From positions 12,400,001 to 12,464,000 of the forward strand of contig CM060734.1 in assembly GCA_030704615.1 (NCBI GenBank): 64,000 bases of DNA. Direction: 5' to 3'. The translations under genes were made by a program, and so were the position numbers. Positions within the stretch are counted from its first letter, which is position 1, and every line of letters begins with the position of its first letter. Of the stretch, positions 22,996 to 33,784 are shown piece by piece. This DNA comes from Takakia lepidozioides (lineage: Eukaryota > Streptophyta > Takakiopsida > Takakiales > Takakiaceae). The notes below the pieces were generated by a model. It saw only the letters and a program-made list of their open reading frames with translations. It made no database searches and had not been told where the DNA came from.

Positions 22996-24956
22996 CTCTT
23001 CCCTGCCCTAACCCTCTACACGACGATCGTGCTTAAGGGATGGCTGGAGTTGAGAGATGGTGGCGGGGGGTGCATGGACCTCGATTCAGGCGCCCTTGAA
23101 TGCCATGGAGCTGCACCATTAAGGCATTTAGGTGTTCTGGCAAGATTCAGTACCTTCTTCCCCTCTCGGGGTGCGCAATGGCGGCAGTACCTGCAATTTC
23201 CCTGTGGCGGTTGTCTCTAATGCTTGGCGGGCGATCTACCAAAGACTACTTGGTATTCTTCCACGTCAAGTACAGCTTGGTACTTTCCAAGTTAACATAG
23301 TAAAACTGAACCTGTTTCAAATTCAAAGGATCGTTCCAACATTTGAGCCAAAGAAAAGGAACTCATTCGTATCATAAGGTATCTAAATCTGACATAAGGC
23401 ATCGGCTACATGGGACCGGCAAACAAGAGTAATGTGCACTGACCGGATCATGTATAAGGTGTACACGTCTACTACAGCAGGCTGTCTTACCAAGGCCTAG
23501 CTCAAAATTTCAGCATTCAGAAGCCCTATATATGTTCTATGCTTATCTCAGGTACCTTCAAGGATGCCTTACTCTCCATGCCCAACTAGCCAACATATTT
23601 TTGCTGGAGAAGATCTTACCTTATGAAGGACTTGCTTGCTCCACACCATGGTCATGGCGGGAGAGGAGGCTGATATCTCATGGCTTTGGCCTTCCCATTG
23701 CCTTGGGTTCATCACTTCAATCAGGAACATATTTGATAACCTTTTGTCATGCTCAGACCAAGGTGTTAGTAAATCAAACATAAAACTGAAAACAGAAGGG
23801 AGATTGGTTGATAATGTGTACAAGAACCACCAAGTACACTGGTCTAAATCAGAGAGGGAAGATATTTATGTCTTGTCGAGACATGGACAAAGACTTGACA
23901 AGGTCATTGTAAAATTAACGACAAATCAGCCTCATAACAAGGCATTATCAACCATTCTTCATTCACAAGTCAGCTTTATGACAAATCCCAGACTTCAAAG
24001 TCAATGAAGTCTCTGGGTGGGGGGGTGGGAAAAATTAGAGACTCGATTACCACTGTTCATAGTAGGAAACCATTGTTCAGCATGCTAAGAAGTGCCATTC
24101 ATGACATGCCATGTCATTCAGTCTGTATTTTTTGGTCAGCTTACATACCAAGGCATAACCAACCATCCTCATTTATTGTTGGCCCAAAAACTAGTATAGT
24201 TTTGGGTTCTTTGTATCATTGGACATACCAAAGTCAATGCAGGAATGACTGTACCAAAATGGACGTTACCGGCACAATTTTAGATGACTGCAATTGATGG
24301 TGTCATCAATTTTTTTTAATTAACCCATTAAAACCAGCAAATATATATATCATTGGATTCCTAGCTTCAATACACACACATAGCAACTCTCCAATCATGA
24401 ATCCGATAAGAAATGACAACGTTATTGACTTTTGAAGATCATACAGTGGGCTTGTTTCTGCAATGAACGGAATTACAATGGACTCAAGAAGTCCTATGTG
24501 CCATTGGTCAATTCCATTGAAATTTGGACATAAGGTGGCCATTTTGGTCCACATCATAGGTATGGATTTGAAGTGGCAAACTCATTTGTCATTTGACTCA
24601 TATGGATTAATGTATATCAAAAAATAGGCGTTTTTTGAAAAGTCCATAGCTCATCTTGGTTTTTGGATTATGGGTGTCATTGTTTTTCTAGAAGTATTAA
24701 AACCTATAATCTTCAATGTCTAGGTGGCATATTGACAAAAAAAATTAAACTCTAATTTTTAGTTTTTGATAATTTCTCTAAGTAATAGACTAAAATATTT
24801 AATAAAATATATCTTTAATATTTAGGGTAGGACTCTTTACTAAATATGTTCAGTATACCATTATCTATCACTAAAAAAATATTTTGGATAGTATCCTCAA
24901 CTTTTGTTTTTTTGTCATAGACTTTCATGGACTTGGATCTGTCGTTTTTGGTCCAC
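22996..24956. other. Non-coding stretch; one dispersed repeat copy
   Basis: No gene recognised. The segment at 23862-23946 (AGAGGGAAGATAT..., then GACATGGACAA, then AAGGTCATTGT) resembles 26485-26570, so it is one copy of a dispersed repeat. From about 24300 to 24900 the DNA is AT-rich with no open frame of note. Confidence 0.4.
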
Positions 24957-26060
24957 TCAACCTTGTTGCCCAGCTGCCCAGCTGCTAGTATTGTTGGTAT
25001 GTAGCTTGGTTTCTTGTAAGAGAATAATGTGCGGGGGCGTGGAGTCTGTGAGAAGGTGGATTAGACTTTGGATACTAGTGGCCAGAGAGCAGACGATCCA
25101 GGTGGTGATATTGAGGTCATTTGAGTGTGGTTCGGTAGTGGTTGGGGTATGGTTGGAGGGACGGATGGTGTGGGCGCCCAGACATGGGTTGGCATGGGCT
25201 GTGGGGGTTTGGGGTGGTGGCGGCGCAGGTGGAAGTTGGAATCTAGGGAGGGAAGTGACGGCACTAAGAGTAGCAGAGAGGATGTTCTCGGATAGGAATG
25301 GGAATTTATTAGTGATGGTTTGGTAATCTTGATCTGGTGTTGTAAGAGTAGTTAGGTGGTCGCCTAGTATTTTGTGTACCACACCGGAGTTAGATTGTAG
25401 AAGATTGAGCAATGTATGTAGTTCGGATAAGCAATGTGGAGGGGCCAAGTAGTTATTGGGGTGCGGAGGCAGTTCTTGTAGATTACGTAGGAGGAAGTGG
25501 ATTTCAGAGTCTAGTTGGGATTCCAAATATTTGTTGCATGTATCCGGTAGTGGGGAGATGATAACAATAAGGGAGAAGATAAGGTGTTGTGTAGGGTATG
25601 ATTTGAATTTTTTAGAGGCTTTAATAAGTGCTGCGTATAGGCAAGTGGGGAGACCGAAGGTGGCAATGATGTGTGTCAGTCCGCTGGTGTGTAGGGGTAG
25701 TGGCTAGTGGTTTGGAGAGGAAAGGAGTGAAGTGGTCAGAGCGGTGTTGGTAAGCATGGGTAAGGGATAGGGTATTCTGTTTAAGTATAGCGCGTATCAT
25801 TCTTGGGGGTCCACAGGGAGTTGGCTAATAATGTCGTCGATAGTAGGGGGTCCAAGGTTTCGGTGGATGTCCCCACACCTGAGTAGCGTGAGTGTTATGC
25901 ATATGTTTAGGTACAAGTTGTTTGGTAAGGGGGGATGATGGTGATAATGTTTAGATTTCAAGGGGTGTTGATGGTAACGTCCGTGTGGACTATGGGTAAT
26001 AATGAGGGACTTGATATACATGACATGGGATATCTTGGGTAAACGAGGGTTTGTGGTATG
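24957..26060 (-). pseudogene. Dualen-like LINE 5' portion
   Basis: Minus strand. An upstream frame (25797-26021) reads ITLTLLRCGDIHRNLGPP, a form of the GDxxxNxGP motif found near the start of many LINE polyproteins. After a broken stretch, 24957-25526 reads a proline-rich region and then the start of an AP-type endonuclease (SLATSIQSLIHLL, IILLQETKLH). It is truncated within the endonuclease at about 24957. The same family lies on the plus strand at 26571-30115 and again around 48240-51281. The frame is not continuous between the two parts. Confidence 0.75.
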
Positions 26061-26484
26061 TGGTCAAGGACTATGGGGCTAGGGCTTTAACAAAGGATGA
26101 GGGTGGAGCTGGTGGTCGATGAGTGTATGGGGGAGTCGTATAATAAAGAATTTAAGAGCATTTGATTTTGTATTTCGTCATTAGCAAAATATTTAGGTGG
26201 CAATGATTTGTGGCATGTAACTGTGAGATAATGTAGCTAAGTACTTGAGAGATATTTCTTGTGTGATACATCTGTGAAGATGGTGTAATGGGTTGTGTCC
26301 AAGTACTGTATTTGAATAATATAACTGAATGGGCAGCAATAGCTGCTCAGTCACTCCCCCCCCCACCTTTTTTTTTGTTTTTTTTTCCTCATCTGTCCCT
26401 CTCTCTCTCCCTCTGTCCCTCCTCTCTCTCCCCCTCTATCCCTCTCTCTCCCTCTCTTTTCTGCTCACAAAAAAAAAAAACCAA
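26061..26484. repeat. Spacer with polypyrimidine and poly(A) tracts
   Basis: Between two head-to-head LINE pieces lies non-coding DNA with a C-run and T-runs (26357-26386), a CTCTCC-rich tract (26388-26462) and an A-run (26468-26480). No gene. Confidence 0.6.
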
Positions 26485-26570
26485 AGAGGGAAGATATACA
26501 TGTCATGTCAAGACATGGACAAGACCACTAGGGTCATTGTCATTGAAAGACAAAGCAGCCCTTTACAAGG
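26485..26570. repeat. Second copy of dispersed ~85-bp repeat
   Basis: AGAGGGAAGATATACATGTC..., GACATGGACAA and GGTCATTGT, in that order, align with 23862-23946 at roughly 80 per cent by eye. It directly precedes the plus-strand LINE. It could be the edge of an older element; its nature is unknown. Confidence 0.5.
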
Positions 26571-28440
26571 CATACTCATCGTCGCCATCTCCCCTTTACC
26601 CAACGAATGTGACGACTATCTTGCCACACAATCAGACTCCCAAATCATTCATATCCTGCAAGAATTACAGGCTCTACCCCTACACCCCAACAACTACTTG
26701 GCCTGGCACTCCACTGCCTATCAAGCTACACCAGTCGCTCAATCTATTACATGGTGTGCTCCATAAGAAACTGAGTGACCATCTTAGTACTCTAACCTCT
26801 TGCACGGATGAGGAACACCGAACCATCGCCAATAAATTCCCCTTCCTCTCTGAGGAGATCCTCTCTGATACTATTAACTCCGTAACACCCATACCCGTCC
26901 CTCAACCACCATCTATACTTACACCGCCCCGGCCATCAATATCCCTAACCGGCCAGCCCCAGCCCCAGCCCCAGCCCCCCCCCATTGACCACCTCGCCCA
27001 GGCATTCACCCAACTCCCCTGACCCCCACTCTCACGCTCTTAACATTACTACCTAGAATGTTGGCTCCCTAGCCTCCAGTATCCAGAGTCTGATTCACCT
27101 CCTCACAAGTTCCACGCCTCCCCACATTATTCTCTTACAAGAAACCAAACTACATACCAATAACTCCAGCACCTCTTATATAAACAAACTCATTCTCTCC
27201 TATTACCTCCTATACGGTACCCCTCTGCCTGCCTCACAATGCCTCCGACGACGCTATGCCCCATACTGCCCTTCTCGGGGCGGAGTGGCTTTCGGCATCC
27301 ATCGGACACACCACTTCTCCATCACTACCTCAAAAAATACCTGTCCCTATCCCTCTCCGCTCCCACAGGTACAAATCATCCAACTCCACCTACCAACACT
27401 TAACCCCATTACCATAATTCACTTATACATGCCCTCACACACTGATGATGTAGCGTTGATCCTAGATATTCTACACACCATCTCTAATGCTATTTCCAAT
27501 CTTGAACAACAACACCATAACTGCATACTAGCAGGTGACTTTAACCAAGACATCGCCCTCCTAGGGCACACATTTAATGGCCTCCACAAACCCCCATCCC
27601 CACTAGACTACAAATGGGCTAAGTTTATTCAGCAACACCAATTTTGTTACATCCCGGCAGATTATCACTACTCACGATAGGGAGGGCTTCACTATTCATC
27701 CTTAAGCCTTATTGACGGATTCTTCCTCCGGATACGAGACAACATACCCACATACCCTAAAAGCCACATCCACATTGACAACTTATGTAACTCCGACCAT
27801 TACCCGGTCTCCGTCTCTCCCCCCCATGGATCTCTCATCCCCATCCGACCTATGCCACAGGTACCAACCTCCTCCCCTCAGCCTCGGATACTATCCCGCT
27901 ACCGCAACGCAACATTACTGCATTCCAAACCCACTTCCACCTTATTGCTTCAATCCTCACACTTAAACTCGCACACATCCTCTCTGATACTAACCTACTG
28001 CATTCTCCAGAAGCCACCTGGCTTGAGGCCGAACGCACACTCTCATCCTTAATACAAGAAATGACTCAGAGCGTCACTGCCACATGCTCCGCCCTGACCT
28101 CCCCCAGACCACCCGCTCAAAACAAAATGGTGGTTCCTAACTAGATCCAAAAGCGTGCATGGAATTCTCACCTCAACATCTATCACACCATACGTCAAGC
28201 CCTCACTGTCATACCCAACTCATCATTGCCGTCACTACACAATAATTGGAGATCTGATATCTGCATCACAAGCCTAAACACCCTCCCGGCATGCCGTGCC
28301 CTTATGCCACCTCCTGATGACCCTGCCACCCTTCCCACTTGCGTTGTTGCCATATCCAAACTTGGTAGAGAATCCAAAGAGAGAAGACTTCAGCCAGCAT
28401 AGCTAAGAGCCACTTCGCCTCACGGCTACTGCCCCACTAC
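26571..28440 (+). pseudogene. Dualen-like LINE: N-terminal region and AP endonuclease
   Basis: Plus strand. After a region matching the minus-strand copy (ANKFPFLSEEILS at about 26830-26870), an AP-type endonuclease is readable across several frames: SLASSIQSLIHLL, IILLQETKLH, GVAFGIHR, CILAGDFNQD (about 27522-27552) and NSDHYPVS (about 27790). A TAG replaces an expected tryptophan near 27055, and more stops follow near 27680. No RT is present. Sequence passes through a decayed linker (27900-28400) straight to RNase H, so the RT has been deleted from this copy. Confidence 0.75.
28414..28435. repeat. Left arm of 22-bp perfect inverted repeat
   Basis: TTCGCCTCACGGCTACTGCC followed by CC (28414-28435) is the exact reverse complement of 30132-30153. 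The arms bracket the SINE plus RNase H-nuclease segment, about 1.74 kb apart. Confidence 0.75.
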
Positions 28441-28456
28441 ACTACACTGATGGCTC

Positions 28457-28634
28457 CCTGACAACTAGCATGTAGCCCAGTGGTAATGGGCACATACCAC
28501 GTTGGATGTGGTTGTGGGTTCAAACCACGGTCTGGTGTGTCATGAAGGTGTCCACCTTTCAGCTGGAAGGCAGTAGCCCTTGTGGTGAAGAGACACCATA
28601 AGTTACGCTCCCTTCGGGAGGCGTCATACTTTCT
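28457..28634 (+). mobile_element. tRNA-derived SINE, copy 1
   Basis: This insertion has an internal pol III promoter: A box TAGCCCAGTGGT (28470-28481) and B box GGGTTCAAACC (28516-28526). It ends with a CGCTCCC-TTC-GGGAGGCG hairpin and a short T-rich tail. TGATGGCTCCCT (28445-28456) and TGATGGGTCCCT (28635-28646) flank it as a target-site duplication with one mismatch. It interrupts the RNase H sequence of the host LINE at the YTDGS motif. Two more copies lie at 32023-32193 and 36873-37038. Confidence 0.88.
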
Positions 28635-30115
28635 TGATGGGTCCCTTTCAGGCCCCAATGCCGGTTACGGTGTTTATCACGCTGCTACTAACAAGGGTAC
28701 GGCTTCTAGACTCCCTGGACTTGCCACCATACTCCGTGCAGAACTTATGGCCATCTATGAAGCTCTCTCCCAACTATCCTCATTCTCCCCTCCCCACTAT
28801 ATATTCACGGATGGTCTTACATCGCTTTTTCTTATCCGTAACCACCTTGCTTGCCCCTCGTCACATCACCACCACCCAGACCGCAACCTTATCTCAACAA
28901 TAGCCAGTCTAGCCATATCCGTGGAACAACCCATCCACTTTTTAAAAAGTCCGCTCACACACCGGTATTGCTGGCAACAAGGAGGCTGACCTCGTCACAC
29001 AAGCAGGTGCTCTTATGCCCTGTGTTGACCCCACCAACGAGCCGATTCATATTGCGCATGCACATCCATTCTGGCTGGTACACCCCATTCCCAATCCTCC
29101 TGATCCTAAGCCTGTACGAAACCTCCTCACCATCCTCACTAAAGAAGCTAATCAGCAAGCTATGTCATCTATGAGCCACACCAAAGTCCATATCCAAAAA
29201 TGGACACAATCCACAATACTCCATCACAAACTGTCAAACTATTTCTATGCAACTAATGCTCAAATTAGACAAACACTTAAATTCCGTTATGCTCAATATA
29301 TGGGCCACCAACGCAAACACGTTTTCTGGCCGCGCCTATTCCCCTCACCATATTGCCCTTTATGTTTACATACCCATCAGGTTAGGGATACATGGCTGCA
29401 TCTCCTAAGCCAATGCACCCACCCAGTCATTCATTGTCTACATATTACTCGTCATAACCATACAGTCTAGCACATCCACAAACTCCTCATGCAATGCTCC
29501 AAAACCCGGTGGTTCTCACTTATCAATGCAGGCACCTACCAAGGCAAGCCACCAGACCATACCGTCCCACCATGGCTACTACCATGCACATGCTCACGCC
29601 ACCCCTGCACCTGCCCTGCCAGACTATGCCCTGACATCCTGCTTGCACATGGCCTACCCATCAATACCCACCCGCCCACCTCCCCATCCCCGCATATTAC
29701 CATCCACTTTACATGTTGTCACGATCGCTACCCCACCTCTTCCATCTTGGAAAAGCGACAAAAATATGCACCTCTTATCTTTGCTATCTGTCAAAGGGGC
29801 TGGAACACCGGCCCACTCTCTGTCATTATAGCCGGTACCCACGGGGGTATCCATAATGCTAGCATAGAGGCAGTGCACGACAACTTTCATATCCCGATAT
29901 CCCCTATCCACAAGTGTTTCAAGGCAATACACCTCACGGCCCTACGCTCTCTCACAACTATCATTACAAACAAACGACAACTCAAATCCAACCCCCCTCG
30001 GCACCCCAGACCGTTGGACACCCTCGGTATCACGGGTACCCAGGGTACCTTGAGTACCCCTAATACTTCCATCCCCCGATACCGGGTGTCCCCTAGACAC
30101 CCGCGTTATTCATAG
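28635..30115 (+). pseudogene. Dualen-like LINE: RNase H and C-terminal nuclease
   Basis: Continuation of the LINE after the SINE. RNase H blocks are DGSLSGPNAGYGVYHAA, LRAELMAIYEALS and YIFTDGL (28635-28830). A frame break near 28950 is followed by a conserved linker (28980-29470) with a CPLC zinc-binding motif. 29489-30115 then carries LCPDILLAHGLPI, CHDRYP, LEKRQKYAPLI and a GGIHNAS end. The PD...(E)...K-x2-KY pattern fits the restriction-like endonuclease at the C-terminus of some LINE clades. Two or three frame breaks make this copy inactive. It closely matches the intact ORF at 49716-51281. Confidence 0.8.
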
Positions 30116-30131
30116 GGCCCACCCCCAAAAG

Positions 30132-30153
30132 GGGGCAGTAGCCGTGAGGCGAA
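30132..30153. repeat. Right arm of 22-bp perfect inverted repeat
   Basis: Reverse complement of 28414-28435. It lies just after the LINE stop codon, next to a small CCCCC-AAAA-GGGGG hairpin (30122-30135) and downstream of a CGGGTGTC / GACACCCG hairpin (about 30085-30105). Confidence 0.75.
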
Positions 30154-30845
30154 TTGACAGTTCCCTTGAGATTGTTCTAGAGTACCCCTCAATAGTTGCT
30201 AGGTGGCTGACAAGACCAACTGTGAAGATAGACATCATAATTGAATTGAGTATAGCAACAGGGGCAGTAGGGATTTGAATTAGGAGAGCAGGACAGGGCC
30301 CAATGCTAAAGACTTATTCTTGTGATGTGACTTAGACATAAAGGTGAAAATGAGCGTGGTTTTTTTTGCTTCTGTATTTGACATATGTCATCTGTAATAT
30401 GAATGGGGGTGTACATACTGGATTTGTCTTTTTTTTTTTATGAATGAGGTAATCTGCCTTGGGGATGAATTCCCACTTTTCTCGTCATCTTTTGACCTAG
30501 ATTCACGGGCATGACGAGTGTGTGCAGGGGAGGTGCAGTGACGGCTTGGCAGTCTCAGAATTGAGGTATGCATACATCACATTGGGAGGGTGGCATGACC
30601 AGGTGAGAGAGAGGAAATACCCTGAGGTGCCTGCAATGAAATGGAGTGATTGATCTGCTGAATGGGAGGGACAAGCACTATCTAAACGGTTGGCTTTATT
30701 GAACCTGAAGGACCTGTAACTATCATGAACAGTATGGGTGCCTAATATACGTGTCATCTTCATTTGATGTGAGAAGATAACAACAAGGGATGGGAGAGAC
30801 AATTTGAGCTACTTTTATAACTTGGGAAAAATGGTGGCATGACCA

Positions 30846-30909
<64 letters not shown>

Positions 30910-31381
30910 GAAAAACCCTGAGAAGATATGTGAAATGCCTCAGTGTCAGTCTAGAAGAGTGATCAATGGACAAGTGGGTAGTTCAGTTCAGCTGCTGAAC
31001 ATATTAGCACCTGTGTGGAAAATGACATACCCTATGAACTACCAAATGAAAATCTCTTTAACCATAACTGACCCTGCATTCATGATGTTCTAAGTGTGAC
31101 TTGAGCACAGGAAAACACCACGTTGGCGTATGCAATTACCAATCAACATGACACCTAAAACAAGACAGAGGTAGATGGGTAGTGCTGGCAGCCTTACCTT
31201 TATCTTCTCTTTCGTTGTGGTAAGGGTAGGGTGAGGAATCTCTGATCATGGTAAGTCAGTAAGTAACACAGCTTAGGCTTTTGGGCCATCTCTTTTAACA
31301 CTACATATCCTTCTCTTTTCTCCCTTCCTATCATTCGAGTATAGCAATGGATCTCACCATGTGTTCGGGCTCTGTAATCAG
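30154..31381. other. No gene; (GA)n microsatellite
   Basis: No supported gene. A long pure GA repeat occupies about 30849-30905. A T-run is at 30428-30440. Confidence 0.6.
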
Positions 31382-31795
31382 AGCAAATACGTAGTAGCAC
31401 TGAAGGTGCTGTTCAAAAGTAAGCTACAACAACCACAAGTTGAGCATAAGCTACGTCGAGAGATTGAAATTCAATGCCACCTCCGCCATCCCAACATCCT
31501 CCGCCTCTCTGGCTACTTTTATGACCAGGTATGCAACTTTTCTACCATTCATTTCCAAGTTGTGGATTGATACTTGAAATGCAGAGAGTTATGTAGATTG
31601 GTACTGAGGAATTTGGATGAGTATCCAGGTAGCGAGTGCCTGCAACATTGTGCAAATAGTGTTTGTCAACATGCTGACTAATTTTCTATGGGGTGGTGGA
31701 CACAGATACGTGTTTATTTGATACTGGAGTATGCAGCTAAGGGTGAGTTGTACAAAGAGCTCCAGCGATGGAAAGTCTTCAGTGAGAAGCTTATG
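31382..31795 (+). pseudogene. AUR: Aurora kinase fragment (two exons)
   Basis: Exon A (31382-31528) is 147 nt with AG and GT borders. It reads [19 protein letters not shown] and [19 protein letters not shown], i.e. the VALK lysine strand and the helix-C glutamate of a protein kinase. Exon B (from 31706, after CACAG) continues in frame: RVYLILEYAAKGELYKELQ, then FSEK, and runs into TGA at about 31803 without a usable donor. The wording is that of plant Aurora kinases. The glycine-rich loop exon is missing upstream, and the catalytic HRD and DFG exons are missing downstream, so only kinase subdomains II-V remain. It could be a truncated gene copy or a captured fragment; a functional gene is unlikely. 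Confidence 0.8.
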
Positions 31796-32022
31796 AATTT
31801 ACGGTGATTGACTTATGATGTCCTTTCGTTTACATCCATGTTTCTGTTATGCAAAAAGAAAGGAGGCCATTTTTGGATGGGAAAGTAGGGTGATTGTTAG
31901 ACTGACAAAGACAGATAGCCGCGGAAAGTTTTGAAAAAAGAATACTGAGAAGGGTTTGTTGGTGGTTGGTATGCAACTTGCAGTTTGTTGAGTAACGAGA
32001 TGGAACAATTTATTATCAACTC

Positions 32023-32193
32023 GACAACCAGCATGTAGCCCAGTGGTAATGGGCACATACCACGTTGGATGTGGTTGTGGGTTCAAACCACAGTCTGGTG
32101 TGTCATGAAGGTGTCCACCTTTCAGCTGGAAGGCAGTAGCCCTTGTGGTGAAGTGACACCATAAGTTACGCTCCCTTCGGGAGGCGTCATACT
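32023..32193 (+). mobile_element. tRNA-derived SINE, copy 2
   Basis: A box 32036-32047 and B box 32079-32089 match copy 1. The body is about 171 bp and ends at GGCGTCATACT. A perfect 10-bp target-site duplication TTTATTATCA flanks it (32009-32018 and 32194-32203), which fixes both ends. It is more than 95 per cent like copy 1 by eye, so both insertions are fairly recent. Confidence 0.9.
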
Positions 32194-32203
32194 TTTATTA
32201 TCA

Positions 32204-33784
32204 CCTCACATGTGAGGCGATCCGGATGTGGAAGACCAAGTGAGTAGTTCATTTTGCATTCGAGAGGGGTAGCCTTGTTATGAATGAGACGTTTATCATG
32301 CAAGGGTTGGTTTCCAAGTAGTGTTGGCTCACGTGTAAGGTATGCAGAAAAACAATTGTGCCACAGTGAAAAGTTATCTAGGGGTGGTTTTAGAACTGTC
32401 ACTCTCCATGTTGCAAAATTCTGAATAATTGGATAATATAAAGTGAAGTGACATTTTGCACCCGTGGGTCGTTTGGCCTCTTCTGCCATTTCTTTATGTA
32501 CCTTGATTTGGCCATTCACCGCTTGTTTGATGGGATCTATTATGTCTTTCATCGTTTTCGCATTTCTAATGACATGATCAGCTCTCTTGTATGGCATTAC
32601 ATGCGTATGTAGTAGTCGGCTCACTACAAACACCAAAATTTCAAAGCATCAACCATTATAAATGATTGTTCAGGTAATTTTGAGTACTTCATTTAAAGTA
32701 GTAAACCAGTGGTTGTGCCGACTTTCCCTGTCGCATTTGCTACTCGACATTTAGCACTGCGAGTTATGTGCTCGACTACCACGTGGCGCCTCGGCTGTGC
32801 GGCCACGTGTCTGCACACAGCTGAGTATGTGCATTCCACGTGCTTTGTCGCGACGATGCCACGTCTGCGTCCGCGTCCATGTGTCACCTTGTTCCTGTAA
32901 GTCAAATCAATCATCGGAAGTAAAAAATCAAAGTCAACCTAAAAGTCAGACACATGGACAGAGCGTCTAAACACGCCACGTGGCTCTCCAGCAATAATTG
33001 CAGAGCAGTAATTGTTACAACTGTCCGTTACCACTCAATTTCCGGCATGTCCATTTCAACTGGGATGTCTATTGTAACTTGTATGTTACTACTTCGGAGT
33101 CCGGAGTCGTTCTTGTATGTTTTGACTCAAAATGAGTCGTTTCCCGAGTCGTAAAAGACAAACTTCTTTCTAGTGTAGAAGTTGAGGAGACTCTGAACAT
33201 TGAGGCGCCACGATGAAAGCTTCGCAACTCCAAGTTGAGGAGATTTTGAACATTGGAGCCACGCTTAACACCCTGCTCGTTTTGATATTTGATCATCGAG
33301 CTCTTTGCCATCGTGGGTCTGGTGCATCGCAGTGGTGGTTATGTCAAACTGCCACTCTTAGTTCCTCATTCCCTCTTTAACACGACCAGGGGATAAAAAA
33401 CAGAATTTTAATCTATAGTCTTTTGACGCGTGTCATTGTAATTATGAAACAATGCACACTCTAGATTACAAATAATAAAAATGTCCACGTGTAGTCGCAC
33501 CTGCAGTAGTCAAAACAACTCGTAATTTCAGTAATTTACCAATTAATTTTTCTCCTATTTCAAACAAAATGGCCCATAAATCGGCGGCCAACCCGTAGTC
33601 GTCCAAGCAACTTCTCCACTTCATCCGCAATGCCAGCGTGGCATGAATAAATGTCTGTGACGACTTGTAAGTTGTGGACTTGACTTGTGAGTCGCAAATT
33701 GAGTGGTTTCGGACAGCGTCGCACGCCGAGTTTGGGGTCATGAATGTATAAGCCTCAAGAAACTGTCTACAATCATCTGACCAG
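32204..33784. promoter_or_regulatory. Non-coding stretch rich in CACGTG (G-box) motifs
   Basis: No gene is recognised. Five CACGTG palindromes occur at 32780-32785, 32804-32809, 32837-32842, 32977-32982 and 33486-33491, most within the ACGT context favoured by plant bZIP and bHLH factors. Many GAGTCGT / TAGTCG words are scattered between. No adjacent gene start is seen, so a regulatory role is only a possibility. Confidence 0.35.

Noticed and set aside
23636-24007. 123-codon open frame as a gene
   Set aside because: Part of it is the dispersed 85-bp repeat also found at 26485-26570 in another frame; no domain is seen.
26288-26560. N-terminal coding extension of the plus-strand LINE
   Set aside because: The frame is open only because of polypyrimidine and poly(A) tracts.
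28457-28634. A tRNA gene, from A and B box sequences
   Set aside because: No complete cloverleaf or anticodon arm could be drawn, and three dispersed copies with target-site duplications show that it is a SINE.
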